A stretch of DNA of 16,490 nt from Anaerolineales bacterium UBA877. GTDB lineage: Bacteria; Chloroflexota; Anaerolineae; Anaerolineales; Villigracilaceae. The first letter of the stretch is position 1. The number at the start of each line of letters is the position of its first letter. The notes below the pieces were generated by a model. That model was not told the origin of the DNA and made no database searches. It saw only the letters and a list, made by a program, of their open reading frames with translations. Below, piece after piece: positions 1 to 7,705 of this stretch. A program made the translations under genes and the position numbers. The stretch is from NCBI GenBank assembly GCA_002294405.1, contig DBFP01000045.1:12227-28716 (forward strand), in the 5' to 3' direction.

Positions 1-53
1 TCCAGCCAACCGGCAAGCCCGGATTTGAATATGCATCAGGAGGAATGACATGA
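1..53 (+). CDS. C-terminal tail of an upstream gene (partial)
   Basis: An open frame enters from the left edge (frame 3) and ends at the TGA at 51-53. Its last residues read QPTGKPGFEYASGGMT. The stop overlaps the ATG of the next gene as ATGA, the usual sign of translational coupling, so the operon probably begins outside the window. Only 16 residues are visible, too few to name a family. Frame 1 also stays open to a TGA at 46-48, so the frame choice rests mainly on the ATGA overlap. Confidence 0.45.
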   Translation, partial: QPTGKPGFEYASGGMT

Positions 54-1255
54 AGATTTTACTTGTTGGTACCGGAGGGGTGGGGGAAGCAATCGCAACA
101 ATCGCCAAGGAGCATCCCTGGGTGGAACAGGTCGTGCTCACCGACTACAATCGGGAGCGTATCAAGGAAGTGCAGACCAAACTGGGGGATAAAAAACGTT
201 TTCCCATCGAATGGATCGATGCAAGCAAGCAGGAAATGGTGGAGAAACTTGGCAGGGAGTATAAAGTCGATCTAATCATGAATGCTTGCGATCCCTCTTT
301 TAATGAGCCAATATTTGATGCTGCATATAATGTTGGGGTGACATACATGGATATGGCCATGACCTTATCCTATCCGCATGCCACAGATCCATTTCACAAG
401 TGCGGAATAAAACTAGGCGATTATCAATTTGAACGCGCAAAAAAATGGGAGCAAAAGGGGATCTTGTGCCTGGTCGGGCTGGGCGTTGAACCAGGCATGG
501 CGGACGTATTCGCAAAATATGCTGAGAAACACCTTTTCGATGAAATTGAAGAACTGGGAATTCGCGATGGTGCCAATATTGAGATCAAGGGATATGAGTT
601 TGCCCCCAATTTCTCGATCTGGACCACCATTGAAGAGTGCTTGAATCCGCCCGTAATCTGGGAAAAAGAAAAAGGCTGGTTCACCACCGCCCCATTTTCC
701 GAACCGGAAGTGTTTGAATTCCCGGAAGGAATCGGCAAGATTGAAGTAGTGAATGTGGAGCATGAAGAAGTGCTGCTTATGCCGCGCTGGGTAAAGTGCA
801 AGAGAGCCACTTTTAAATATGGTTTAGGCGACCAATTTATAGGGGTGCTGAAGACATTGCACATGATCGGTCTGGATAACAAGGAAAAGATCAAGGTCAA
901 GGATGTTGAAGTGGCTCCGCGAGATGTTGTAGCCGCCTGCCTTCCCGACCCCGCGCACCTGGGAGACCGGATGTTCGGCAAGACCTGCGCCGGGACATGG
1001 ATTAAGGGGATCAAAGATGGCAAGCCCCGCCAGGTTTATCTTTACCAGGTCGCAGACAACGAGGAGTGCATGAACCGGTTGGGATGCCAATCAGTTGTTG
1101 CGCAAACCGCGTTTAATGCCGTCATCGGATGGGATTTGCTGGAGCACGGGGTGTGGAAGGGGACAGGTGTTCTCGGACCAGAAGCCTTCGATCCCGATCC
1201 GTTCGTCGAGAAAATGGCTGAATATGGGTTCCCATATGGAATAAAGGAAATGTAA
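50..1255 (+). CDS. Saccharopine dehydrogenase-family NAD(P)-dependent oxidoreductase
   Basis: A 401-aa protein. The N-terminal Rossmann fold has GTGGVG at residues 7-12. Asp32 ends the second beta strand (VVLTDYN), which usually favours NAD over NADP. A saccharopine-dehydrogenase-type C-terminal domain follows, ending in the characteristic GVWKGTGVLGPEAFDPDPF stretch. Relatives act on C-N bonds of amino acids or amines: saccharopine dehydrogenase, lysine 6-dehydrogenase, carboxy(nor)spermidine dehydrogenase. I cannot tell these apart by eye. AGGAGGA at 38-44 lies five bases before the ATG, which fixes the start. It is the first complete gene of an operon with a polyamine-type permease, two aminotransferases and two AORs, so a role in amine or amino-acid metabolism is likely. 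The fold assignment is secure; the substrate is not known. Confidence 0.85.
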   Translation: MKILLVGTGGVGEAIATIAKEHPWVEQVVLTDYNRERIKEVQTKLGDKKRFPIEWIDASKQEMVEKLGREYKVDLIMNACDPSFNEPIFDAAYNVGVTYMDMAMTLSYPHATDPFHKCGIKLGDYQFERAKKWEQKGILCLVGLGVEPGMADVFAKYAEKHLFDEIEELGIRDGANIEIKGYEFAPNFSIWTTIEECLNPPVIWEKEKGWFTTAPFSEPEVFEFPEGIGKIEVVNVEHEEVLLMPRWVKCKRATFKYGLGDQFIGVLKTLHMIGLDNKEKIKVKDVEVAPRDVVAACLPDPAHLGDRMFGKTCAGTWIKGIKDGKPRQVYLYQVADNEECMNRLGCQSVVAQTAFNAVIGWDLLEHGVWKGTGVLGPEAFDPDPFVEKMAEYGFPYGIKEM

Positions 1256-1267
1256 CGTTATTCCCAA

Positions 1268-1299
1268 CCTCTTCCCGGCATGATTAATCCGGGAAGAGG
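1268..1299 (+). promoter_or_regulatory. Intercistronic RNA hairpin before the permease gene
   Basis: Perfect 11-bp inverted repeat: CCTCTTCCCGG at 1268-1278 and CCGGGAAGAGG at 1289-1299, with a 10-nt loop. No T-run follows, so it is not a classic intrinsic terminator. It lies between two same-strand genes and just before the purine-rich SD of the permease (from about 1311). An mRNA processing or stability element, or a translational switch, is more likely. Confidence 0.6.
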
Positions 1300-1327
1300 A
1301 TAATACCCTGGAGGAGGAGGAAAGGCG

Positions 1328-2935
1328 ATGGCTGAAAAATTGGAACTGACCAAGATTGAAAAAAGCAAGCTGAAGCGGGAGCTGACCCTTTTACCATTGT
1401 TTGGGTTGATTTATTTCACTGTCTGCGGAGGATCATTTGGGGCCGAACCCATGGTCAGTCTTTCGGGACCAGGATTCGCCATTGTATTATTGTTGGTAAC
1501 TCCACTGGTTTTTAGCATCCCCAACATGTTAATGGTGCGGGAGTTGCAATCCATGATGCCTGTGGAAGGGGGATATTACCACTGGTTGAAAAAAGCCTTT
1601 GGACCCTTCGTTGGGTTCATGGGAGGTTGGATGAATTGGGTGGTTTCCTGGGTGGATGTCTCCATTTACCCAGTGTTGGCGGCTACCTACCTGGCCTTCT
1701 TTATCCCTGCACTAAATACCGGTGTGACCATCGGTGGGGTATTCATTTCAGGTGTGTGGCTTTCATTTCTTGTTTCGGTTCTTCTGATATGGCTGATTAG
1801 TTATCTCAACGTCCGTGGAGCCCGTTTAACTGGGTTGACCACAGACTGGTTGGGTGCAGTGATGATGATTCCCTTGATTATCATGTCAATCATCGGCATC
1901 GCTGCATGGATTAAAAGCGGACAAACTATATATTTGCCATTCCTGACGAATGGAGAAGCAGTATCCTTTAAAACATTGGTTCCAGCCTTGGGTACCGGAA
2001 TATATGTGGCCATGTGGAATTACATGGGCTGGGAATTGCCGACTGCCGCAGGTGATGAAGTTGTTAATCCCAAGAGGACCTATCCTTTGGCCATGGCCTT
2101 GGTGCTTATTGCAACCGTCGCAACATATACGATCCCAACAGTTGCTGGACTTTACGGTGGTGCAGGAGAGGGTGAAAGATATACTGTATGGGGGTTGGAT
2201 GCTTCTGATCCAGAGATAGGCATAGTTGGAGATATCGCTGGAGCGGATGCCACAGAAGCACAGGTAGCGGAAGCTGGAAATAAATTGACAGGGTTGGGTG
2301 TTGACCCGACCGCATCTACTGGATGGTGGTTTCCCGACATTGCCCGGGTTGTGGCAGATAAATTAATGGGGCAATCTGGAAGCCCATTGGGTAAGGTAAT
2401 GGGAGGTTTGGTTTCTTTCGCTGCCATTCTGTCGATGATCGGGCTTTTCATTGGGAATGGGCTGGGAGGTACGCGAATTCCGTTTGCCTTGGCTGAAGAT
2501 GGCATGATGCCGAAATTTATGGTCAAAGTTCATTCGAGATTCGGCACCCCATGGGTATCCATTCTCATAGTTGCGGTGATTTATTCGATATTTTCACTCT
2601 CTGCCTTCCAAGCATTGGTGGTGATAGATGTATTCTTGAACATGTTGGTCTTGCTGGCATGTTTCTTTGCCTTGTGGGTCTTGCGTTTTACAGACCGGGA
2701 CAGGCCGCGTAACAAGGTTCCTGGGGGATGGTTCGGTCTTGCGTTAATTACCATATTGATGACAGCCATTGTGATCCTGGCGGTCGTGTTTAACTTCTTG
2801 GACACCGGTTGGACTTCCATCTCATGGGCATTAATTGCGATGGCAATTGGCGCTGTCGTTTATTTTCCAATCCGGATGTGGATCAAACCAGGGGTACCGG
2901 ATGTGGACCCTTACCAGGTTCCAGCTGAACAATAA
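1328..2935 (+). CDS. APC-superfamily amino acid/polyamine permease (PUT-like)
   Basis: A 535-aa integral membrane protein with about 12 hydrophobic segments, roughly at residues 17-45, 52-75, 91-125, 138-163, 170-195, 215-240, 250-275, 358-380, 405-428, 430-453, 465-490 and 495-515. TM1 carries the APC substrate-site signature as CGGSFGAE. The TM2-TM3 region (PVEGGYYHWLKKAFGPFVGF, then GWMNW, then YPVL) closely follows the pattern I know from plant and protozoan polyamine:proton symporters (PUT/PHS group). Polyamine or a related cationic amine is therefore a reasonable substrate guess, with ordinary amino acids as the alternative. A long, acidic, probably extracellular loop (residues ~276-345) separates TM7 and TM8. 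The SD is a GGAGGAGGAGG run followed by AAAGG just before the ATG. It probably imports the compound metabolised by the surrounding enzymes. Confidence 0.88.
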   Translation: MAEKLELTKIEKSKLKRELTLLPLFGLIYFTVCGGSFGAEPMVSLSGPGFAIVLLLVTPLVFSIPNMLMVRELQSMMPVEGGYYHWLKKAFGPFVGFMGGWMNWVVSWVDVSIYPVLAATYLAFFIPALNTGVTIGGVFISGVWLSFLVSVLLIWLISYLNVRGARLTGLTTDWLGAVMMIPLIIMSIIGIAAWIKSGQTIYLPFLTNGEAVSFKTLVPALGTGIYVAMWNYMGWELPTAAGDEVVNPKRTYPLAMALVLIATVATYTIPTVAGLYGGAGEGERYTVWGLDASDPEIGIVGDIAGADATEAQVAEAGNKLTGLGVDPTASTGWWFPDIARVVADKLMGQSGSPLGKVMGGLVSFAAILSMIGLFIGNGLGGTRIPFALAEDGMMPKFMVKVHSRFGTPWVSILIVAVIYSIFSLSAFQALVVIDVFLNMLVLLACFFALWVLRFTDRDRPRNKVPGGWFGLALITILMTAIVILAVVFNFLDTGWTSISWALIAMAIGAVVYFPIRMWIKPGVPDVDPYQVPAEQ

Positions 2936-2950
2936 TCCGGATATCTCTCA

Positions 2951-2974
2951 CCCCTCCTCCAAAGGGAGGAGGGG
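2951..2974 (+). promoter_or_regulatory. Intercistronic RNA hairpin before the first AOR gene
   Basis: Perfect 10-bp stem: CCCCTCCTCC at 2951-2960 and GGAGGAGGGG at 2965-2974, with an AAAG loop. No T-run follows. The AOR SD (AGGAGG, 2984-2989) begins ten bases downstream. The left arm contains CCTCCT (2953-2958), which is exactly complementary to that SD, so two exclusive foldings are possible. The hairpin is visible in the sequence; the regulation is inference. Confidence 0.6.
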
Positions 2975-2994
2975 ACATCCTTTAGGAGGCTCAC

Positions 2995-4908
2995 ATGCCG
3001 TTTGGATATCATGGAAAAATATTGCACGTATACCTCAAACGCGGAGCTATTGAAATTGAAACTCCGCCTGAATCCTTCTACCGTACCTACATGGGAGGCG
3101 GAGCTTTGGGGACTTATTACCTCCTCCGTGAAGTACCCAGAGGAGCTGATCCACTCGGACCTGAAAACTTGTTGACCATATTCCCAAGTGTGGTCACCGG
3201 GGCGACCATAGCAGGCCAAAGCCGAATCAATGTCAACGCAAAATCCCCCATGAGCGGAGCAATTGGTGATTCGCAGGCAGGAGGTTTCTTCCCAGCAGAG
3301 TTTAAATTTTCAGGGTACGATGGGTTGGTTTTTCATGGCACGTCAAAAAAATGGGTATACCTATCTATCATTGATGGGAAAACTGAGCTTCACGATGCCA
3401 ACCATTTAATTGGTAAATTGACCGGTGAAGTGGATAAATTGCTAAAACAGGAAGTGGGCGACGATAAAGCTCAAGTAATGCAGATAGGTCCAGCTGCCGA
3501 GAAGGGTGTCCGTTTTTCGGGTATCGTAAACATGGCAAACCGGATGAACGGACGTACTGGTATGGGCTTGGTGATGGCGAGCAAGAAATTAAAGGCCATC
3601 GTAGTTCGCGGCCATATGCGTCCCAAGATAGCAGATGCAAAAGCCTTAACTGCGCTAAATAAGATTGGGGCTCAATGGATACCCACCAACCCTGACGTCG
3701 AAGGTCTTGGCCGATTGGGAACAGCCAGTGTTGTAATGCCTCAGAATTCATTTGGGACATTACCAACTCGAAATTACACCGAAGGACAGTTTGAAGGGGC
3801 AGAACCCATAAGCGGCGAAAAAATGGCTGCGACAGTGCTGAAAGACAGGGATACATGCTTTGCCTGTACTGTCCGGTGCAAGCGGGTTGTCGAAATAAAG
3901 GAAGGTAAATACCAGGTTGATCCCCTATACGGGGGACCGGAATATGAAACCGTAGCGACATTCGGTTCTTATTGCGGCATTGATGATCTGGCGGCTGTCT
4001 CCATGGCAAATCAAATATGCAACATGCACGGCGTGGATACCATTTCGTGCGGTGCAACCATTGCATTTGCCATGGAGTGTTTTGAAAAGAATATGATTAC
4101 GAAGACAGAAACCGGAGGGATTGATCTTCGGTTTGGTAATGCCGAAGCCATGCTCGAGACCTTGAACCAGATCGTGAAAAAGGAAGGTAAACTGGGAACA
4201 ATTCTAAGCGAAGGTTCAGCCCGTGCAGCTGAATACTGGGGCAACGGCACTGATGAATGCCTGATAACTTGTAAAAACGAGGAATCCCCGGCGCATATGC
4301 CTCAAGCAAAAAGATCGCTGGCGCTCATTTACGCGGTAAATCCTTTTGGGGCCGACCATCAATCCAGCGAACACGATTGGATGTACGAGAAAGGCATGGC
4401 CTCAGAGCTGTATCTTGGCCGGCTGGCGACGATCGGTCTCACGGAACCCCAAGAACCGATGTCGCTAATGGAGGGGAAAATTAAATTTGCCTTTCTTGGG
4501 CAAGCCTTCTACAGCATGATGGACTCGCTGGATCTTTGCCAATTTGTATATGGCCCAGCCTGGTGTTTATTTGGACCTGTGGAAACTGCCACCATGGTTA
4601 AGGCGGTCACGGGTTGGGATGTGACCATAGAAGAATTAATGCAAGTGGGTCTTCGGCGATTAAACCTGATGCGGACATTCAACGCTCGCGAAGGATTAAC
4701 CCGCAAGGATGACTCGCTTCCAAAGAAATTCTTCAAACCCCTAGGTGGCACAGGCCCAACTGCGGGATTAGCGATCGAAAAGGTCGAATTTGAAAATGCA
4801 CTAGATCGGTACTACCAAATGCTTGGATGGACCGAGGATGGTGTTCCAACCCCGGAGGCGTTAACCAAAGCCGGTGTCGAGTGGGCGGTTGATTACCTCA
4901 AGGGATGA
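2995..4908 (+). CDS. Tungsten/molybdenum-dependent aldehyde:ferredoxin oxidoreductase (AOR 1)
   Basis: A 637-aa, full-length AOR-family protein. The family oxidises aldehydes to acids in the cytoplasm using a bis-pterin W (or Mo) cofactor and one [4Fe-4S] cluster, reducing ferredoxin. The N-terminal domain has the cofactor motifs YMGGGALG (about residue 32 on) and NGRTGMGLVMASKKLKAI. Cluster ligands are visible as CX2CX3C at C288, C291 and C295 (CFACTVRC), with the fourth Cys at C515 in DLCQF. PEYETVATFGS follows the first cluster motif, as expected. The C-terminus (DDSLPKKFF, then ALDRYYQMLGW) is typical. The start is set by AGGAGG five bases upstream of ATG. It lies between the permease and two aminotransferases, so its substrate is probably an aldehyde made by transamination of the imported compound. 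Whether the metal is W or Mo, and the exact substrate, cannot be read from the sequence. Confidence 0.93.
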   Translation: MPFGYHGKILHVYLKRGAIEIETPPESFYRTYMGGGALGTYYLLREVPRGADPLGPENLLTIFPSVVTGATIAGQSRINVNAKSPMSGAIGDSQAGGFFPAEFKFSGYDGLVFHGTSKKWVYLSIIDGKTELHDANHLIGKLTGEVDKLLKQEVGDDKAQVMQIGPAAEKGVRFSGIVNMANRMNGRTGMGLVMASKKLKAIVVRGHMRPKIADAKALTALNKIGAQWIPTNPDVEGLGRLGTASVVMPQNSFGTLPTRNYTEGQFEGAEPISGEKMAATVLKDRDTCFACTVRCKRVVEIKEGKYQVDPLYGGPEYETVATFGSYCGIDDLAAVSMANQICNMHGVDTISCGATIAFAMECFEKNMITKTETGGIDLRFGNAEAMLETLNQIVKKEGKLGTILSEGSARAAEYWGNGTDECLITCKNEESPAHMPQAKRSLALIYAVNPFGADHQSSEHDWMYEKGMASELYLGRLATIGLTEPQEPMSLMEGKIKFAFLGQAFYSMMDSLDLCQFVYGPAWCLFGPVETATMVKAVTGWDVTIEELMQVGLRRLNLMRTFNAREGLTRKDDSLPKKFFKPLGGTGPTAGLAIEKVEFENALDRYYQMLGWTEDGVPTPEALTKAGVEWAVDYLKG

Positions 4909-4958
4909 TCTCTTATGTAGAGGAAATACCCTCCCCAATTTTGCACATCAGGTGAAGC

Positions 4959-6245
4959 ATGTCTAAACTTTTTGAAGAAAACATTCCGCATATGTCACCA
5001 GTCTGGTCGAGAATATTCCCCATTCAGGCAGAACGAGCTGAAGGTTGTTATATTTATTCCTCGGATGGCAGAAGATACCTGGATTTCACATGTGGAATAG
5101 GTGTGACCAATACCGGCCACTGCCATCCGAAAGTTGTCGAGGCAATCCGGGAGCAAGCAGGGTTATTCATCCATGCCCAGGCAAATATAGTAATTCACAA
5201 ACCGTTGATGCACCTGATAGAAGAAGTCAGGCAAGTTGTTCCTCCTTCAATTGATGGATTCTTTTTTAGTAACTCTGGAGCAGAAGCGGTGGAAGGTGCC
5301 ATTAAATTGGCCCGGGCGGCAACCGGGAAGACCAATATCATCGTCTTTTCAGGAAGTTTTCATGGTCGAACAGCGGGAACGATGGCGTTAACCACATCAA
5401 AAACCATCTACCGATCCGGTTTTCAACCGCTGCCTGCAGGTGTTTTTGTATCCCCATATCCTTATACGTACAAATTGGGGATGTCAGAGGCACAGGCGAC
5501 AAATTACTGTTTGGGAGCACTTGAAGAACTTCTAGTTTCGCAAACATCCCCTGCGGAGACTGCTGCGATCTTAATTGAACCAGAATTGGGCGAGGGAGGC
5601 TATGTGGTCCCTCCTGTGGCATTTATAAAAGGGTTACGTGAACTATGTGACCGAACAGGCATTTTGTTGATTTTCGATGAAGTACAATCGGGTTTTGGCC
5701 GGACAGGGAAATGGTTTGCGCAGGAACATTTCGGTGTTATTCCGGATATCATGACTGTTGCCAAGGGTATCGCATCCGGGCTTCCACTATCAGGTGTATT
5801 CAGCCGTCTCGACTTGATGAAGAAGTGGCAACCTGGTTCACATGGCGGTACGTATGGTGGGAACGCAGTTGCTTGCGCGGCTGGTGCAGCCACTATCCGC
5901 GCGATGAAAGAAGAAAACATGCCTGAAAACGCAGCAAAAAGGGGGGTGCAGTTGACGACAGGGTTGCGCAAATTGCAGGAGGATTTCCCAATTATTGGGG
6001 ACGTGCGCGGCCTGGGATTGATGATTGGCACCGAATTCACAGTTAAAGGGAAACCTGTGGATAAAGCAATCACCAAGGCAGTCATCCACGCATGTGAAGA
6101 ACGCGGACTGCTTCTGTTATCTTGCGGTACGTATGATAATGTAATTCGCTGGATCCCACCATTAGTTGTTGATGAAAACCAGATCAATGATGCACTAAAT
6201 ATTTTCGCAGCAGCTTTAACGGAATCCGATTTGTTGACCCATTAA
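4959..6245 (+). CDS. Class-III PLP aminotransferase, GabT-like
   Basis: A 428-aa PLP-dependent fold-type-I aminotransferase, normal length for the GABA/ornithine/putrescine group. NSGAEAVEGAIKLAR and FHGRTAGTMALT bind the PLP phosphate and ring. IFDEVQSGFGRTG contains D240, which contacts the PLP nitrogen. TVAKGIASGLPLSG contains K269, the Schiff-base lysine. GGTYGGNAVACAA near residue 290 is also standard. The group moves amino groups from omega-amino acids or diamines to 2-oxoglutarate or pyruvate, giving a semialdehyde. The SD AGGTGA lies at 4950-4955, upstream of ATG. It follows AOR 1 by 50 bp and precedes the second aminotransferase by 5 bp. Its aldehyde product would suit the adjacent AORs. 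GABA, putrescine, lysine and ornithine are all possible donors. Confidence 0.9.
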   Translation: MSKLFEENIPHMSPVWSRIFPIQAERAEGCYIYSSDGRRYLDFTCGIGVTNTGHCHPKVVEAIREQAGLFIHAQANIVIHKPLMHLIEEVRQVVPPSIDGFFFSNSGAEAVEGAIKLARAATGKTNIIVFSGSFHGRTAGTMALTTSKTIYRSGFQPLPAGVFVSPYPYTYKLGMSEAQATNYCLGALEELLVSQTSPAETAAILIEPELGEGGYVVPPVAFIKGLRELCDRTGILLIFDEVQSGFGRTGKWFAQEHFGVIPDIMTVAKGIASGLPLSGVFSRLDLMKKWQPGSHGGTYGGNAVACAAGAATIRAMKEENMPENAAKRGVQLTTGLRKLQEDFPIIGDVRGLGLMIGTEFTVKGKPVDKAITKAVIHACEERGLLLLSCGTYDNVIRWIPPLVVDENQINDALNIFAAALTESDLLTH

Positions 6246-6250
6246 GATTT

Positions 6251-7639
6251 GTGCAAAACCTTCCATTGTCACACGCGAATAATATGCCCGCACTTGATCG
6301 CTCCCGCCTCGAGAGACTCGTAAAAGGGGAAGAAAAGAAATTCAACGACGAACATCCAAAATCATTGGAATTATATAAACGCGCCTGCTCATCGATGCAG
6401 GGAGGGGTTCCCATGTTATGGATGATTCGCTGGGCAGGTTCTTTTCCGGTGTTTGTTAAAGAAGCCAAGGGAGCACATGTCGTTGATATGGACGGGCGTT
6501 CCTATATCGATTTTTGTCTCGGAGACACCGGCTCTATGACGGGACATTCGCCGGAGGCCACCATTAATGCGATCATATCCCAGGCAAGCAAAGGCATCAC
6601 GCTCATGCTTCCAACAGAGGATGCAGTATGGGTGAGTGAGGAACTTCAGCGCCGGTTCGGATTGAAATACTGGCAATTTACATTATCAGCCAGTGATGCC
6701 AACCGATTTGCGATTCGGATAGCGCGCCACATAACTGGAAGGCCAAAAATCCTGGTTTTTAATTTCTGCTACCATGGATCAGTGGATGAGACATTCATTA
6801 CCCTGGATGCAGAAGGCACCCCTTGCTCCAGACGTGGCAACCTTGGACCTCCGATAAATCCCACCGAGACCACCAAGGTCATTGAATACAATGATGTGGC
6901 TGCGTTGGAAACTGCCCTTTCTGCTGAGGACGTTGCAGCGGTTTTAGCTGAACCGGTAATGACGAATATCGGTATTATTCACCCTGATCCTGGTTTTAAT
7001 GAGTTCTTGCGTGTAGTGACCCGACGAACGGGAACCTTGCTAATAATTGATGAAACCCACACGTTGTGTGCTGGTCCCGGCGGTTATACTGGTATGTACG
7101 GACTCAAACCAGATTTTCTAACTTGCGGAAAAACATTGGCAGCGGGTATTCCTGTAGGTGTTTATGGGTTTACTCAAGAAGTGGCAGATCATTTTTGGGA
7201 GAAATTGGAGAAAGATCAATCAGATGTCGGGGGAATAGGGGGAACGCTGGCCGGGAACGCACTGTCTCTTGCAGCAATGCGTGCAACCTTGGAAAATGTC
7301 CTGACACCAGGGATGTATAAGCGGTGCGGGAAATTGGCTGATCGCTACGAAGAAGGTATTCTGAATGTTATTAAAGAATTTAATTTGCCTTGGATTGTCA
7401 AACGCCTTGGATTTCGCGTCGAATACTGGTTCCGGGAATCACCACCACGAAATGGAGGCGAAGCCAATGCTGCCGTGGATAGCGAACTTGATCGTTACAT
7501 GCATTTGTGGGCGCTCAACCGGGGTATTCTATTGACTCCCTTTCATAATATGGCCCTGATTGCAGCAGACACGACCGAAGCAGATGTTGATTTCCATACA
7601 AAAGTCTTCCGAGACGCGGTGCATGCATTATTCGGTTAG
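6251..7639 (+). CDS. Class-III PLP aminotransferase, HemL/beta-amino-acid aminotransferase-like
   Basis: A 462-aa PLP enzyme related to glutamate-1-semialdehyde aminomutase and beta-amino-acid aminotransferases. PLP residues are visible: D267 in IIDETHTLC and the Schiff-base K294 in TCGKTLAAGIPVG. The usual NSG(T/A)EA phosphate motif is replaced by SASDANRFA, followed by a recognisable FNFCYHG. A distinctive segment, FCLGDTGSMTGHSPEAT, marks a subfamily apart from true HemL. The start is uncertain. A GTG at 6251, 5 bp after the previous stop, suggests coupling; an in-frame ATG at 6284 would drop 11 residues (K294 becomes K283). Neither has a good SD. As the middle gene of an AOR-aminotransferase operon, it likely deaminates an amino acid to an aldehyde or keto product rather than making heme precursors. 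The substrate is unknown. Confidence 0.85.
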   Translation: MQNLPLSHANNMPALDRSRLERLVKGEEKKFNDEHPKSLELYKRACSSMQGGVPMLWMIRWAGSFPVFVKEAKGAHVVDMDGRSYIDFCLGDTGSMTGHSPEATINAIISQASKGITLMLPTEDAVWVSEELQRRFGLKYWQFTLSASDANRFAIRIARHITGRPKILVFNFCYHGSVDETFITLDAEGTPCSRRGNLGPPINPTETTKVIEYNDVAALETALSAEDVAAVLAEPVMTNIGIIHPDPGFNEFLRVVTRRTGTLLIIDETHTLCAGPGGYTGMYGLKPDFLTCGKTLAAGIPVGVYGFTQEVADHFWEKLEKDQSDVGGIGGTLAGNALSLAAMRATLENVLTPGMYKRCGKLADRYEEGILNVIKEFNLPWIVKRLGFRVEYWFRESPPRNGGEANAAVDSELDRYMHLWALNRGILLTPFHNMALIAADTTEADVDFHTKVFRDAVHALFG

Positions 7640-7666
7640 GATGATCGGAAATTTTGGGGGATTAAT

Positions 7667-7705
7667 ATGAAATTCTCTAAAGTGAGGACTATATGCAGGA
7701 TATAA
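7667..7705 (+). CDS. Possible 12-codon micro-ORF overlapping the AOR 2 start
   Basis: ATG at 7667 opens a 12-residue frame (MKFSKVRTICRI) ending in TAA at 7703-7705. It is preceded by GGGGGA (7656-7661), a purine SD-like run at good spacing. The frame overlaps the start of AOR 2 (7693) in a different register, so ribosomes finishing it would sit on that start codon. It could be a coupling or leader peptide, or chance. The peptide resembles nothing I know. Confidence 0.25.
   Translation: MKFSKVRTICRI

Noticed and set aside
2951..2974. Intrinsic terminator ending the operon after the permease
   Set aside because: There is no T-run, and the next gene has a strong SD on the same strand within 25 bp, so read-through is expected.
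3368..4066. Long open frame antisense to AOR 1 (and similar ones antisense to other genes)
   Set aside because: These are mirrored by well-supported coding sequence with intact catalytic motifs, lack recognisable domains, and have no proper start signals.
6251..7639. HemL (glutamate-1-semialdehyde aminomutase) for heme synthesis
   Set aside because: The SASDANRFA motif, the FCLGDTGSMTGHSPEAT segment and the AOR-operon context point away from true HemL; no other heme genes are visible.
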